Source: Candidatus Brocadia pituitae
GTDB taxonomy: Bacteria; Planctomycetota; Brocadiia; Brocadiales; Brocadiaceae
NCBI GenBank assembly: GCA_017347445.1
Contig: AP021856.1
Span: forward strand, 1,806,613 to 1,870,612
DNA: 64,000 nt
Direction: 5' to 3'
Positions within the stretch are counted from its first letter, which is position 1; each line of letters opens with the position of its first letter. The notes beneath the pieces were generated by a model, which saw nothing but the letters and a program-made list of their open reading frames with translations, was not told the DNA's origin and searched no databases. Both the position numbers and the translations under genes were made by a program. Shown here piece by piece: positions 36,298-46,180 of the stretch.

Positions 36298-37301
36298 TGG
36301 ATATTTATCAGTTTAAGACCTTGATGAATAAAGGCAATAGCTATCCGGTCTTTGTTTTTTATGGTGATGAGGCATTTTTTGTTCACGAGGCACTTTCGGC
36401 AGTGAAGAAGAATCTACTTAAGGGCAAAGATCCCGGTATAGCTCTGATTGAATTCAACGGTGATGAAATTTCCGGGGGTGTAGTGTTTGATGAATTAAGG
36501 ACGGTGCCGTTCTTTCCGGGCGTGAATAAACTGGTATTTGTTGAAGATGCGGATGATTTTGTAGAGAAAAACCGCGGTATCCTTGAAAAGTATTTGCAAA
36601 CGCCTGCAAGCCGTGCCCATCTTATACTGATATGCAATAAATGGGATAAACGGACAAAATTGGCAACCCTGGTAGATAAGATTGGTGTGTCTGTGGAGTG
36701 CAAAAAGTTAAAGGAGCACTCCCTGCCAAATTGGGTGCAGACTCATGCACGGCAGTACAAAAAGGAAATCACTATCCTGGCAACGCAAAAACTCGTTGAT
36801 GATGTCGGTGGCAATCTGGCGATTCTGGATAAACATCTTGAAAAGTTGTCTGTTTACCTGGGTGAGAAGACCGTTATCGATGAAAAGGACGTGGATGCCC
36901 TCGTGGGTGTGGATAGAAGCCGTACGGTATTTGAGCTGACGGAGGCAGTTGCGCAAAGAAATGTAACGCTGGCGCTGAAAGTGTTAAGCCAGATGCTGGC
37001 TCACGGCGAAGATTCTGCGCGGATTATTAGTTTGCTGGCATGGCAGATGAAAAGGCTGTGGAGGGCAAAACAATTGCTGCAACAAGGGGAAGACGAGCAA
37101 AAGGTTGCATCCGAGTTGCAGCTCATATCGTTCTTTGCAAAACGGTTTTTTGAACAGGTGAAACGGTATAATCTGGATGATTTGGCGAAAAATTATGAAC
37201 TTTTACTGGATGCCGATGTGAAAAGCAAGACCAGTTCCCTGAGTATACAGTTATTGCTGGAACTGCTTGTGTACAGACTTTGTGCGAAAAGAGAGAAATA
37301 G
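36294..37301 (+). CDS. holA: DNA polymerase III delta subunit
   Basis: A 335-residue clamp-loader subunit. The N-terminal AAA+-like domain (PVFVFYGDEAFFVHEAL) has the degenerate nucleotide-binding region usual for delta. The second domain has the VDRSRTVFELTEAVAQRN segment and the C-terminal collar domain shows LISLLAWQMKRLWRAKQL, a HolA hallmark. Delta opens the sliding clamp and loads it on DNA. The start overlaps the cobU stop; a second ATG follows directly, so the start could be at 36297. It is followed 58 bp later by a transaldolase gene. Length is normal. Confidence 0.93.
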   Translation: MMDIYQFKTLMNKGNSYPVFVFYGDEAFFVHEALSAVKKNLLKGKDPGIALIEFNGDEISGGVVFDELRTVPFFPGVNKLVFVEDADDFVEKNRGILEKYLQTPASRAHLILICNKWDKRTKLATLVDKIGVSVECKKLKEHSLPNWVQTHARQYKKEITILATQKLVDDVGGNLAILDKHLEKLSVYLGEKTVIDEKDVDALVGVDRSRTVFELTEAVAQRNVTLALKVLSQMLAHGEDSARIISLLAWQMKRLWRAKQLLQQGEDEQKVASELQLISFFAKRFFEQVKRYNLDDLAKNYELLLDADVKSKTSSLSIQLLLELLVYRLCAKREK

Positions 37302-37359
37302 ATTTTTCACGATGTAACAATTTAGTCTTTGAAAAAGTAATGAGAGAAAGGAAGCGGGA

Positions 37360-38007
37360 ATGAAGTTTTTTATTGATACGGCAGATGTGAAAGAAATTCG
37401 TGAGGCGCATAGCCTGGGTATTCTGGATGGAGTGACAACGAATCCTTCGTTAATAGCCAAGACGGGGAGGCTTTTTAGCGAGACGATTGAGGAGATATGT
37501 TCCATTGTGAAGGGGCCGGTGAGTGCCGAGGTCGTAAGCCTTGATACGGAAGGTATGCTGACTGAGGCAAGAGAACTGGCAAAGATTGCTGACAATATCG
37601 TGGTGAAAATTCCTTTAATAAAAAATGGCCTGAAGGCCGTAAGGCGGTTAACCGATGAAGGTATTAAAACCAATGTGACGCTCTGTTTCTCCTCAAATCA
37701 GGCGCTTTTGGCAGCGAAGGCCGGTGGCACGTATGTGAGTCCCTTTGTTGGAAGGTTGGACGACAGAGGCCAGTTTGGCATGGATCTCATACAGGAAATC
37801 CGTACGATCTATGATAATTACGGCTATCAAACGGAGATCATTGTTGCAAGCATCCGTAATCCTGTTCATGTCCGTGATGCGGCGTTAATGGGGGCAGACG
37901 TTGCAACCATTCCCTTCAACGTATTCGATTTGCTTGTACAACATCCGCTTACGGATGACGGTGTTAAGCGGTTTCTGGCTGATTGGGAGAAGGTGCCGAA
38001 AAAGTAA
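37360..38007 (+). CDS. tal: Transaldolase, small (FSA/TalC-like) type
   Basis: A 215-residue TIM-barrel enzyme of the short transaldolase family, which transfers a dihydroxyacetone unit between sugar phosphates in the pentose phosphate pathway (or cleaves fructose 6-phosphate). It opens [13 protein letters not shown] and has [11 protein letters not shown]. The Schiff-base Lys is in the NIVVKIPL strand; then [20 protein letters not shown] and IVASIRN are family hallmarks, and [15 protein letters not shown] closes the barrel. AAAGGAAGC precedes the ATG. It lies between holA and rarA on the same strand. The 225 bp after it contains no clear gene. Confidence 0.94.
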   Translation: MKFFIDTADVKEIREAHSLGILDGVTTNPSLIAKTGRLFSETIEEICSIVKGPVSAEVVSLDTEGMLTEARELAKIADNIVVKIPLIKNGLKAVRRLTDEGIKTNVTLCFSSNQALLAAKAGGTYVSPFVGRLDDRGQFGMDLIQEIRTIYDNYGYQTEIIVASIRNPVHVRDAALMGADVATIPFNVFDLLVQHPLTDDGVKRFLADWEKVPKK

Positions 38008-38232
38008 AGAGGGGTTATTGTTGTTGCTTTCTTTTTAGGGGAAAAAATTTCTGTGCTCATTTGTACTGTACAAGGGTTGCATATCAATCTGATGGCGAGG
38101 TAGGGGTACTTGCCCAGCCCATAAACAGGCTGGTGGAAATCCTGGAAAGAAGGTTACAAATATCTGATGCTATGCCTGGGAAAAAAACCGGTGTAGAACC
38201 GCAGGGTGGTGAAGTGAAGTGAGGGGAGGTTG

Positions 38233-39573
38233 ATGACAACAAAGAAGCTGCAAAAAGATTTATTTAATACAACGCCGGGTATGATAAATAATGCCCCCCT
38301 TGCCGATAGGATGCGTCCGCGTGATTTAAAGGAATTTATCGGACAGGAGCATCTCGTGGGCGCGGGCAAGATACTTTACCGGCTTGTGGAAAAGAAAGAA
38401 ATGGTGTCTCTGATATTTTGGGGGCCGCCCGGGGTAGGAAAAACGACCCTGGCCTTTATCATTGCCCAGGCAATGGATGCGCATTTTGTCTCCTTTTCTG
38501 CAGTGTTGTCAGGGGTCAAGGAGATCCGGGTTGTTATTGAAGAAGCAAAAGAGCAACTGAGGTTTTACAGGAAAAAGACTATCCTCTTTGTTGATGAGAT
38601 TCACCGGTTTAACAAGGCGCAGCAGGATGCATTTCTTCATCATGTGGAAGACGGCACGATCACCCTGATTGGTGCGACTACCGAGAACCCTTCTTTTGAA
38701 GTGAATGCGCCACTTCTCTCCCGTTGCAAGGTGCTGGTGCTGGAACAACTCACCGAAGACCATATTAAGGTTATTATGACACATGCGCTCAAGGATAAAG
38801 AAAGAGGGCTTGGCAATCTGAATGTGGCAATCGATGATGATGCCTTTGATTTCATTGCACGACTTGCTCAGGGAGATGCCCGGGTGGCCTTAAATTCCCT
38901 GGAAGCGTCTGTTATGCTTGCGAAACCGGATCAGGAAAACAACCGGAAAGTGCCCTTAACGACGGCACAGGAGGCAATACAACGGAAGGCGCTCCTTTAC
39001 GACAAGGGAGGTGAGGAGCATTATAACGTCATTTCCGCCTTTATTAAATCGATGCGGGGTAGCGACCCTGACGCTGCCCTTTACTGGCTGGCACGGATGC
39101 TGGATGCGGGTGAGGAGCCGCTCTTTGTTGCACGACGCATGGTCATATTCGCCTCAGAGGATATTGGAAATGCCGATCCACAGGCGCTTCAACTGGCAAT
39201 TGCCGTAAAAGACGCATTTGACTTTGTGGGTATGCCGGAAGGTTGGATACCTCTCGCTCAGGGTGTTACCTACCTTGCCTGTGCACCAAAAAGCAACGCA
39301 TCCTATATGGCTTATCTGGAGGCATTGAAGGATGTCAGCGAGAAGGGTGCGTTGCCCGTGCCGTTTCATATTCGTAATGCCCCTACGCCATTAATGAAAG
39401 ACCTTGGATATGGGATGGGGTACAAATATCCACATAGCTATGGAGGATATGCCGAACAGGTGTATCTTCCCGAAGGACTGCAAGGGAAAGAATATTACAA
39501 GCCGACGGACAATGGCTTTGATAAGGTAATCAAAGAGAGGCTTGTGTCTTATAAAAAAGGACGTAGGCCGTGA
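38233..39573 (+). CDS. rarA: Replication-associated recombination protein A (MgsA/RarA)
   Basis: A 446-residue AAA+ ATPase related to RuvB and the clamp loader, acting at stalled replication forks. Walker A is [12 protein letters not shown], Walker B is [17 protein letters not shown], sensor 1 is [14 protein letters not shown]. The C-terminal tetramerisation domain has the Y[18 protein letters not shown] pattern and the closing [15 protein letters not shown] loop. ATG 38233 is used rather than TTG 38230; GAGGGGAGG lies just before it. With holA nearby the segment holds two replication-linked genes. Length is normal. Confidence 0.95.
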   Translation: MTTKKLQKDLFNTTPGMINNAPLADRMRPRDLKEFIGQEHLVGAGKILYRLVEKKEMVSLIFWGPPGVGKTTLAFIIAQAMDAHFVSFSAVLSGVKEIRVVIEEAKEQLRFYRKKTILFVDEIHRFNKAQQDAFLHHVEDGTITLIGATTENPSFEVNAPLLSRCKVLVLEQLTEDHIKVIMTHALKDKERGLGNLNVAIDDDAFDFIARLAQGDARVALNSLEASVMLAKPDQENNRKVPLTTAQEAIQRKALLYDKGGEEHYNVISAFIKSMRGSDPDAALYWLARMLDAGEEPLFVARRMVIFASEDIGNADPQALQLAIAVKDAFDFVGMPEGWIPLAQGVTYLACAPKSNASYMAYLEALKDVSEKGALPVPFHIRNAPTPLMKDLGYGMGYKYPHSYGGYAEQVYLPEGLQGKEYYKPTDNGFDKVIKERLVSYKKGRRP

Positions 39574-39830
39574 AATAAGATAATTTTATAATCCTGAACA
39601 ATTTTATTTATGCTAAACAATGTAACTAATTTGAAATTTATAAAACAATAGATTATAATATCTTGAAAGATAACTCCATTAAAAGTTTGTTAAAAGTCTG
39701 TGAATGGCGGTCTCCTTCCAAAATTTTATTAAAGGAATTTCGGGTGATAAAATTCTTGCATATCATACACTTGATTGGTATATTTCTCTTGATATCGATC
39801 CCGCAGCTATTTTTTTAAGAAGGAGAAGCA

Positions 39831-41606
39831 ATGCGTAAAACAGCCAGTGTAGCCATAGTTGTATTCGTTCTATTTTCTTCACTATCTTTGTTTTTTGACA
39901 AAATGACTTTTTCCGATACCCTGAGTATCATTCGGGAAGGTATCGTAAGGGACTTACAAGGTATCACACGAAAGCAAGCGGAGATTATTACCAACTGGAT
40001 GGATGCACGAAAGAAAGACATACGGGTTACCGCACATAACCTGCCTGCTTACCATGGCTCAGCAATTCGTGAGGACAAGGAACCAGATTTATCCAAACCT
40101 CTTGAATATCTCATGCTTATAAAAGATATTTATCATTATAAGGAAGTATTTATTGCAAATCCCACGGGTGCAATTATTCTTTCAACGGACAAAAATAATG
40201 TGGGGAAGGACGTAGCCTCTACTCAGTATTTTCAAGAGGCAATGAAGGGGAAAACGTTTTTTTCCGACATTATGCCCTCTACCGTGCCTATCGAGAATGA
40301 GTTTGGTGAGTTGGAGCTGGGATTACCCACGATGTTTGTGTCAACTGCGGTTACTAATGAAAAGATGGAGGTTCTGGGTGTCTTGGTCTACCGGCTTGAT
40401 GTGAACGAGCTTATCAAATTGATTATACCCATGAAAGCTACCGAAACGGGAGAGATTTATTTAATTAACAAAGACGGCTTCATGTTAACCAAATCCAGAT
40501 TTACAGACAATCTTAAAGAAAGTGGTGTTATAAAGAAGAGGACGTCTCTTGAATTAAAGGTGGTAAATCCCAAGACGGGCAATCTGGCATTTGCTGTCCA
40601 GCAATGTCTGAAAGGTCAGGAAGGGCATAATGAAACGGGTTACCTTGACTATCGGGGCGTCAGTGTGATTGGTTACTGGACGTGGCTGCCGTATCTGAAT
40701 TGGGGTCTTATTGCCGAAATCAATGTGGATGAGGCGTGTAATGAAGTGCGCAAATTTTTTCAAGACACCACCTTAAAGAATCTGCGCGGGCTGATGCATC
40801 GACAGGTCAACTTGGTGAAGATGTGTATAGAAGGACACAAGAATAACGCCAGGGCAATTACCCGTAAGCCCCAGACGATTCAATACACCAAGGGCGTCGG
40901 ATCTGTAGATGAATTCGTAAGTGCATTAAATTATTTGGAGTTTATCAGAGATGAGTACGGATATAAAGGTGTCTTTATCTGTGATGCTTCAGGAAAGATA
41001 AAATTAGCCACTGAAAAAAATTTGGTGGGTATGGATGTTTCGCGCGAAGACTATTTTGTCGAAGCAAAAAAGAACGGAGTCTTTGTAAGTGACGTAAAAG
41101 CGTCAACAACCCCAATCCTCAGCGAGTTTGGCAAGGTTGAGCGTAATATACCAACCTTGTTTGTCTCTTCGGTGATTCAGGAAGCGAACGGGACTTTTGC
41201 CGGTGTATTGGTCTTCCGTGTTGACACCGCAGAGTTGAACAAGCTTATGCAGGGTATTGAAATTGGTGAAAGCGGGGAGGCCTATCTTATCAATTCAGAG
41301 GGGGTTCTTATTACCGAATCACGGTTTGTTATTGAGCTCAAACGCAACGGCATGATTAAAGACAGAACGGCCCTGGAACTGAAAGGAATTAATCCCAAGA
41401 CAGGAAGGTTGACAAAGGGGATTGTTGAATGCCTGAGTGGAGGTGAGGGATATGATGTTACGGGTTATCCTGACTACCGGGGTGTACCGGTATTGGGAAC
41501 GTGGTGCTGGATTCCTGAATATGAGTGGGGTATAGTTGTGGAGATCGATCTTGATGAGGCATTCCGTAAGAGTTCCGCTTTTTGGGGTATCAAGCAGTAT
41601 TTCTAG
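39831..41606 (+). CDS. Tandem double-Cache sensor protein without output domain
   Basis: A 591-residue protein with one N-terminal membrane helix or signal (about 5-22). The rest is two homologous halves, about 40-300 and 320-585, each a dCache-type ligand-binding module. The repeats share YLxLIKDIYHYKEVFIxN / YLEFIRDEYGYKGVFIC, a TTPI.SEFG...LPTLFVS segment and an end GYxDYRGVxVxGxWxW. No HAMP, kinase, cyclase or chemoreceptor domain follows. It may act as a periplasmic receptor or binding protein for a partner sensor. AAGGAGAAGC is an excellent ribosome site. No adjacent signalling gene is present, so the partner is unknown. Confidence 0.85.
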   Translation: MRKTASVAIVVFVLFSSLSLFFDKMTFSDTLSIIREGIVRDLQGITRKQAEIITNWMDARKKDIRVTAHNLPAYHGSAIREDKEPDLSKPLEYLMLIKDIYHYKEVFIANPTGAIILSTDKNNVGKDVASTQYFQEAMKGKTFFSDIMPSTVPIENEFGELELGLPTMFVSTAVTNEKMEVLGVLVYRLDVNELIKLIIPMKATETGEIYLINKDGFMLTKSRFTDNLKESGVIKKRTSLELKVVNPKTGNLAFAVQQCLKGQEGHNETGYLDYRGVSVIGYWTWLPYLNWGLIAEINVDEACNEVRKFFQDTTLKNLRGLMHRQVNLVKMCIEGHKNNARAITRKPQTIQYTKGVGSVDEFVSALNYLEFIRDEYGYKGVFICDASGKIKLATEKNLVGMDVSREDYFVEAKKNGVFVSDVKASTTPILSEFGKVERNIPTLFVSSVIQEANGTFAGVLVFRVDTAELNKLMQGIEIGESGEAYLINSEGVLITESRFVIELKRNGMIKDRTALELKGINPKTGRLTKGIVECLSGGEGYDVTGYPDYRGVPVLGTWCWIPEYEWGIVVEIDLDEAFRKSSAFWGIKQYF

Positions 41607-41638
41607 AGATCCAGATAAAACGCAGCAGTTTATTGAAG

Positions 41639-41668
41639 ATAAGGGGCGAACGGCCGTTCGCCCCTTAT
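41639..41668 (+). terminator. Perfect 30-bp palindrome, probable terminator
   Basis: The 30 bases read the same on both strands; the arm is ATAAGGGGCGAACG. It starts 33 bp after the Cache gene stop, followed by TTTATAG. It can fold with a tiny loop or cruciform. It may serve genes on both sides as a bidirectional terminator. Confidence 0.7.
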
Positions 41669-41813
41669 TTATAGTATCAGATGTAGACGAGAACTATTGA
41701 ACAGTTCTCTTTTTGTAGTTTTTTAATTCCCTTTGCCCCTGAGCGAGGTCAACCGCCCCGATTAACATCATAATGACAATTAGGGTGCTTGTCCTACTCA
41801 TAAGGTGGGTTGG

Positions 41814-42917
41814 TTACGTTTGTGCTGTATAGGGTATTATCTTCTTTGATCCGCAATGCTCGCAGTGAATAAGCAGAGCATGTCTGATTTGCTGACAGGA
41901 TGGGCATTGTTCGAAGAGTCCTGTTCCGCAGGAAGGGCAGATATAAGGCTCATTCTTTCCGGTAAATTTCTGTTGCGGCAGAATCTTGTAGGCAGTTCTG
42001 CGGTCCCAGGAAAGGAACTTAAGCGGGCCGATGCGGATGGGATACTCACAAACAGGGCAGAGAAATTGTTCATATGCTTCCCGGTATTGCCTCATGAGCA
42101 AGTCAGGCTTTGGAAATGCTTTGATGCGGACGAGATGGACAAGAAGACGCGCAACGACAATTATCAGGGTGACCGTGAGTATATACTTGAAGTAACGGAT
42201 GGGTAAATAGCCGTGAATAACGAAGCCTACCTTTAGCAATGTTGCAGCGCCAAAGGCAAGTAAGAACGGGAAATAGATGCTCCGTCGTTTCCCTATCAGC
42301 AGATAACCAGCAATCAGCAAGAGTGGAACGAGGATGGAAAGCTGATACAGGGCAAGCCGAAGCCGGTGTAATTGAGTCAGCTTTCTGAACTCATCATGGG
42401 CAGGTCTTGTCTGTTCCTCAATCTGCTGCTCTATGCTCCTCTTTTCGTTATCGAGCCGGTGTTTCTGAGACGTTAGTTCGGTAAGGCGCTTGTTTAGCTC
42501 CTGATACCTCCTTTGACTTTCGAAAAAGTGTTTCAGGCTCAGGGATAAGTTTTCCTTGTCGGCCTCGGACAAGGAAATCGCCTTCTCGATACTGATTTTC
42601 TGGAGATCAAGGAACTGGTTGATCGTTCGCTGGAGGTTTTGGGAGCTGTCGCCGGTTAGTCGTTGTTCCTCGTGTTTGCTGGTGATCCGCCTTTCCATTT
42701 TGGCTAACTGTGCTTCCAGTCGTTCCTTCCTCATTATGACAGACTGGTCAAGGTGTTTACTCTCAATCAGCGCATACTCCGGACCTTGAAGGGACTCAAT
42801 ATCCCTGACCATGAAGCCAAGCAACCAGAAAATCAGTATGCCAAGGAACGCTGTGAAGAGATGGATTAAAAAACGGGTTCCCCCTGTCCCTCGCTTATTG
42901 TTTTCTTTCTCTTTCAT
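41814..42917 (-). CDS. Coiled-coil membrane protein with C-terminal zinc ribbons
   Basis: A 367-residue protein I do not recognise. It has an N-terminal transmembrane helix (about 16-38), a long coiled coil (about 55-180, rich in E, K, L and Q), two or three more hydrophobic helices (about 188-265), and a cytoplasmic C-terminus with Cys pairs CPVC, CPSC, CPSC and CEHC, probably two zinc ribbons. The coiled coil would lie outside and the zinc ribbons inside. It is monocistronic or ends a minus-strand pair with the gene at 42980, 62 bp upstream in transcription. Function unknown; a structural or sensing role is possible. Confidence 0.7.
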   Translation of the reverse strand: MKEKENNKRGTGGTRFLIHLFTAFLGILIFWLLGFMVRDIESLQGPEYALIESKHLDQSVIMRKERLEAQLAKMERRITSKHEEQRLTGDSSQNLQRTINQFLDLQKISIEKAISLSEADKENLSLSLKHFFESQRRYQELNKRLTELTSQKHRLDNEKRSIEQQIEEQTRPAHDEFRKLTQLHRLRLALYQLSILVPLLLIAGYLLIGKRRSIYFPFLLAFGAATLLKVGFVIHGYLPIRYFKYILTVTLIIVVARLLVHLVRIKAFPKPDLLMRQYREAYEQFLCPVCEYPIRIGPLKFLSWDRRTAYKILPQQKFTGKNEPYICPSCGTGLFEQCPSCQQIRHALLIHCEHCGSKKIIPYTAQT

Positions 42918-42979
42918 GATTTTTTTCTGACGTAATAAGAAGCAGAGGAAATTGTTGCGTTTGTGTTGTTTGAAAAAAC

Positions 42980-44191
42980 CTAGTGTTTCGTTTTCAGTCC
43001 CATCCTCTGTTCAACTCCATCAACGATAAATTTACTAAACGAAAATGCCGAGGTAAATGCGGGTGAAACCGCATTTAAGATGTGCGTGGAATTTTCTCCA
43101 TGTTCAACAACAAAGTCCATTACTAATTTCAGGGTTTCGGTGTCTAACAGTTGTGCTCTGATGCCTGGTTTCAGGTAGTCACCAAACTGGGTAGTATCTA
43201 TTGTTTTTACTAAATGCAGTGCCTGCCGGATAAAATACTCCCGGTAATACTTTTTCATTTCCTCAAAGGCCAAACTTCTGAAACGAAAGGCATTTGTCAG
43301 AAAAAGCTTTGATTCATAGTACAGTACTTCAAAGAACTCACCCATGCTAAAATTGGAGATGCCCCGATAATTCTCTCTCCAAAAGGCTGGAATTGCCGTC
43401 GGCCCTATCTTAATTTTACCGGCTGCAGTTATGGTAAAATGAACGCCTAAAAACGGGTTTTTTAAATTGGGTACAGGATAAATGTGTTTGCGCAGTAGAT
43501 TCTTGTCCTTGTACTCCAGGTACAGACCTTTGAAGGGGATTAACGTATATTTCTGTCCGATACCAAATTGATGGGCTATCTTATCTGCATAGAGTCCTGC
43601 CGAATTGATGAAGTGTTTGAATTGTATTTTCTGCTTATTTGTACTAATGGTTGTGTCATCTTCTCTTTTTATGAATTTCTCACGAAGGAAGATCTTTACG
43701 TTTCCGCTCAAATTCTGAGCGATATGTTCGACAACCTCTGTTGGATTTACTACCGATGTGTTTGGTGAATATAAAGCCTTATCAAATGTCCTGGCATTTG
43801 GTTCAAAGGTTTCTAAAGATTTCTCATCGACGATCTCAAGTTCTACACCATTTTTATCTCCCCTTCGTTTCAGCTCAAAGATGCCTTCGAGTTCCTTTTC
43901 GTCCTTTGCCACAACGATTTTCCCGCATCTGTTAATGGTAAGGTTGTGCCGTAGACAGTATTCCGTTAAAAGCCTGTTCCCTTCCACGGTAAACCTTGCC
44001 TTGAGACTGTCAGGGGAATAATAAAAACCGGCGTGGAGTACGCCGCTGTTTCTCCCGCTTGCATGGCATGCTACCGAATGCTCCTTTTCCAGCAGAACAA
44101 TGTTTAAATCAGGATACCTGTTCCTAAGCTCCTTCGCGATGGAAACTCCAACGATGCCGCAACCGGCGATTACTATATCAGTCGTTATCAT
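42980..44191 (-). CDS. lhgO: FAD-dependent L-2-hydroxyglutarate oxidase-like protein
   Basis: A 403-residue flavoprotein of the DAO/LhgO family. The Rossmann motif is GCGIVGVSIAKEL at the N-terminus, then an acidic end to strand 2 (IVLLEKE). The HASGRNSGVLHAGFYY segment is typical of LhgO/YgaF; it and the later GPTAIPAF and GIRAQLLD strands line the active site. Such enzymes oxidise L-2-hydroxyglutarate to 2-oxoglutarate and pass electrons to quinone. A related 2-hydroxy-acid could be the true substrate. It stands alone on the minus strand, with a MITE-like repeat upstream. Family is firm, substrate is inferred. Confidence 0.87.
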   Translation of the reverse strand: MITTDIVIAGCGIVGVSIAKELRNRYPDLNIVLLEKEHSVACHASGRNSGVLHAGFYYSPDSLKARFTVEGNRLLTEYCLRHNLTINRCGKIVVAKDEKELEGIFELKRRGDKNGVELEIVDEKSLETFEPNARTFDKALYSPNTSVVNPTEVVEHIAQNLSGNVKIFLREKFIKREDDTTISTNKQKIQFKHFINSAGLYADKIAHQFGIGQKYTLIPFKGLYLEYKDKNLLRKHIYPVPNLKNPFLGVHFTITAAGKIKIGPTAIPAFWRENYRGISNFSMGEFFEVLYYESKLFLTNAFRFRSLAFEEMKKYYREYFIRQALHLVKTIDTTQFGDYLKPGIRAQLLDTETLKLVMDFVVEHGENSTHILNAVSPAFTSAFSFSKFIVDGVEQRMGLKTKH

Positions 44192-44421
44192 AGTTATTTA
44201 TTCAGGCAATCTTGAATATCCTCCATGAATTGTTCAAAATTGGGTATGTTGTGATCCGCATATCTGTTTTACAGGTGATTTTTCAGGTTGACCCCGTAAA
44301 ATATTTGCTGTACTATAACAAAGTTTAAAGACAGATTCAAGGTCATAGATCCAGCACCAGAGCAAACGTATTACCCATTATCTTCACGATATTCTCTTGC
44401 ATACAAGAGATGGAGAAAGCC

Positions 44422-44557
44422 CCTTGAAAAAACAGGGTTGAAGCATTTGTCCCTTTTGATATGAATGTGCTCATGACAACTATTGCAAATGCTTCGCCAA
44501 TACCTGTACGACAAGTATTGGTATTATTGAAAATTTCTAAAAAACTAAATTATTACG
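44422..44557. repeat. MITE-like repeat R3, copy 1
   Basis: GAAGCATTTG (about 44440) and its complement CAAATGCTTCG (44486-44496) flank a spacer with GCTCATGA; the 3' flank TTATTGAAAATTTCT...AAATTATTACGAC matches the copy at 58035-58185. The rest of 44192-44611 shows no gene or riboswitch. Confidence 0.7.
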
Positions 44558-44611
44558 ACTTTTTTGTATTCTTCGAAATGATAAAAAAATTTTTTTGTAC
44601 GGTATTGTGAC

Positions 44612-45385
44612 ATGATCCTTGTGCTATCAGGTACTGAAGAAGGCAAAGAGATCGTCAGAAGGCTTCATAAGGATGGTTTAAGTCTGTTGACAACGGTTGC
44701 GACGGAATACGGCAAAAAGATGTTTGAGGAAATAGGATTGAAAACGGTTTGTCTGCAAGGCCGTTTGGACGCACAGGGATTTTCCCGGTTAATCAAAGAA
44801 AAGGGAATAGACACGGTGGTGGATGCCACTCATCCCTATGCGATTGAAGTCTCTCAGAATGCAATGGATGCCTGTAAAAATACCAATACGCAGTATCTCC
44901 GTTATGAAAGGCAGCAGATAGAGATTCCAACAGATCCTTTGATTCACAAGGTGAAGACGATGGCTGAGGCCGTTGACAAGGCCAGGGTACTTGGGAAAAG
45001 GATATTTCTGACAACGGGCATATCCAGCGTTGCTAATTTTATCCTCCTGAAGGATGAAAAAGAATTGTATGTACGTATCCTCCCTGTGCCTGAGCATATT
45101 GCGTTATGCCTGGATATGGGGATTCCACCCACTCACATCATTGCCATGCACGGCCCATTTTCCGAGGAATTGAACTGGGCTATGTTCAGACAATATCAGA
45201 TTAATACCATGGTAACCAAGGACAGTGGCGAGGTGGGAGGAGTGCTCGAAAAGATTCATGCTGCGCTCAACGAAGGAATAGACACGATCATCATTGAGCG
45301 ACCGAGACTAGAGTATCCCAGAAAATACTCGTCTATTGACGAGGTGGTAAAGGCAGTTAAGTTTGTTCGTATAAGTCCCCATTAA
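44612..45385 (+). CDS. cbiJ: Precorrin-6A reductase (CobK/CbiJ)
   Basis: A 257-residue NAD(P)H-dependent reductase of corrin-ring synthesis. The N-terminal MILVLSGTEEGKEIVRRL nucleotide-binding loop, VVDATHPYA motif, the YLRYERQ segment, and LTTGISSVANF are CbiJ/CobK hallmarks. The C-terminal half has the MHGPFSEELNWAMF loop and VTKDSGEVGG motif typical of the family. It reduces precorrin-6A or cobalt-precorrin-6A. It is isolated from other corrin genes; cobU is 8 kb upstream. No cobalamin riboswitch was seen before it. The start has a poor ribosome site. Confidence 0.92.
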   Translation: MILVLSGTEEGKEIVRRLHKDGLSLLTTVATEYGKKMFEEIGLKTVCLQGRLDAQGFSRLIKEKGIDTVVDATHPYAIEVSQNAMDACKNTNTQYLRYERQQIEIPTDPLIHKVKTMAEAVDKARVLGKRIFLTTGISSVANFILLKDEKELYVRILPVPEHIALCLDMGIPPTHIIAMHGPFSEELNWAMFRQYQINTMVTKDSGEVGGVLEKIHAALNEGIDTIIIERPRLEYPRKYSSIDEVVKAVKFVRISPH

Positions 45386-45431
45386 TAAAAGGGATTCAAT
45401 TCTCTTTTCCCATTGGCGCTTTCTCTCCCCT

Positions 45432-46091
45432 TTAAGCAACGGATTTCAGCGCTGCAGATATCTGTCCCTTATCAATAATAACCTCAGCATACCAGCCGTC
45501 CCTGAACATGCCTGCATTTAATATAATGGTATCACCTACCGTGTCCCTGGCCCTTGATTCATGGATATGGCCGGTTATACAGACATGTGGTTTGTGTTTA
45601 AGCACAAAGTCCCTGACCGTTTGACTCCCCACATGCATGCCATTCCGGATAATGTCTGTTGCTGTATCTTTGGGCGGCGTGTGGCAGATCATGATCTTCC
45701 ACGTTGCACCTTGTACCTTGTTAAAACCATGTGTTAAGAACCGCCCGATGTCCGCTTCTGAGATTTCAGAGGGTGTGTGAAAGGGAGTCGGACTGGAACC
45801 GCCACAGCCAAAGATAGCGACGTCTCCAAACAGATATCCATTACCATGCAGATTTATCCCTTCAGCGGATAAATAGCGGTCAACCTCCGGGATATCCATG
45901 TTTCCGTATTGCACAAGCAGGTGCTTATTATATTTTTTAACCGCGTCTAATACCTTTTTTGTCTCGGCCTTTCCATGGCAATTAGTCAGATCGCCGGATA
46001 ACACAATCACATCGGCCGTTTCCAGTTCCGGCTTAATCTTGATAAGATTACTAGTGTCCTCATGGATATCTCCAAATGAAATAATCTTCAT
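45432..46091 (-). CDS. Calcineurin-like metallophosphoesterase
   Basis: A 219-residue enzyme with all five metallophosphoesterase blocks: GDIHED (D, H), SGDLTN (GD), YGNMD (N), MICHTPP (H), and TGHIHE (GHIH). These hold a two-metal centre that cuts phosphate esters. It resembles YfcE/archaeal-type small phosphoesterases. ATG 46091 is used because GGAGGAGAT lies just upstream; six more residues from 46109 are possible but less likely. It ends facing cbiJ and starts divergently from thiL with about 90 bp between, where both promoters must lie. Substrate unknown. Confidence 0.87.
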   Translation of the reverse strand: MKIISFGDIHEDTSNLIKIKPELETADVIVLSGDLTNCHGKAETKKVLDAVKKYNKHLLVQYGNMDIPEVDRYLSAEGINLHGNGYLFGDVAIFGCGGSSPTPFHTPSEISEADIGRFLTHGFNKVQGATWKIMICHTPPKDTATDIIRNGMHVGSQTVRDFVLKHKPHVCITGHIHESRARDTVGDTIILNAGMFRDGWYAEVIIDKGQISAALKSVA

Positions 46092-46180
46092 ATCTCCTCC
46101 AATCTGCATTCAAAACAAAAAATAGATACTAATAAATTTAAAATGTTGAGTCAAGTAAGTTAAAGATGGTATAGTATTTT

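Noticed and set aside
37983-38222. 79-residue frame between transaldolase and rarA
   Set aside because: The C-terminal half (LAQPINRLVEILERRLQ) looks protein-like, but there is no start codon with a ribosome site and the N-terminal half overlaps the transaldolase. Kept only as a possible remnant.
44192-44611. Possible cobalamin riboswitch before cbiJ
   Set aside because: No B12-box-like GCCACTG motif or matching architecture was found; the sequence is mostly repeat R3.
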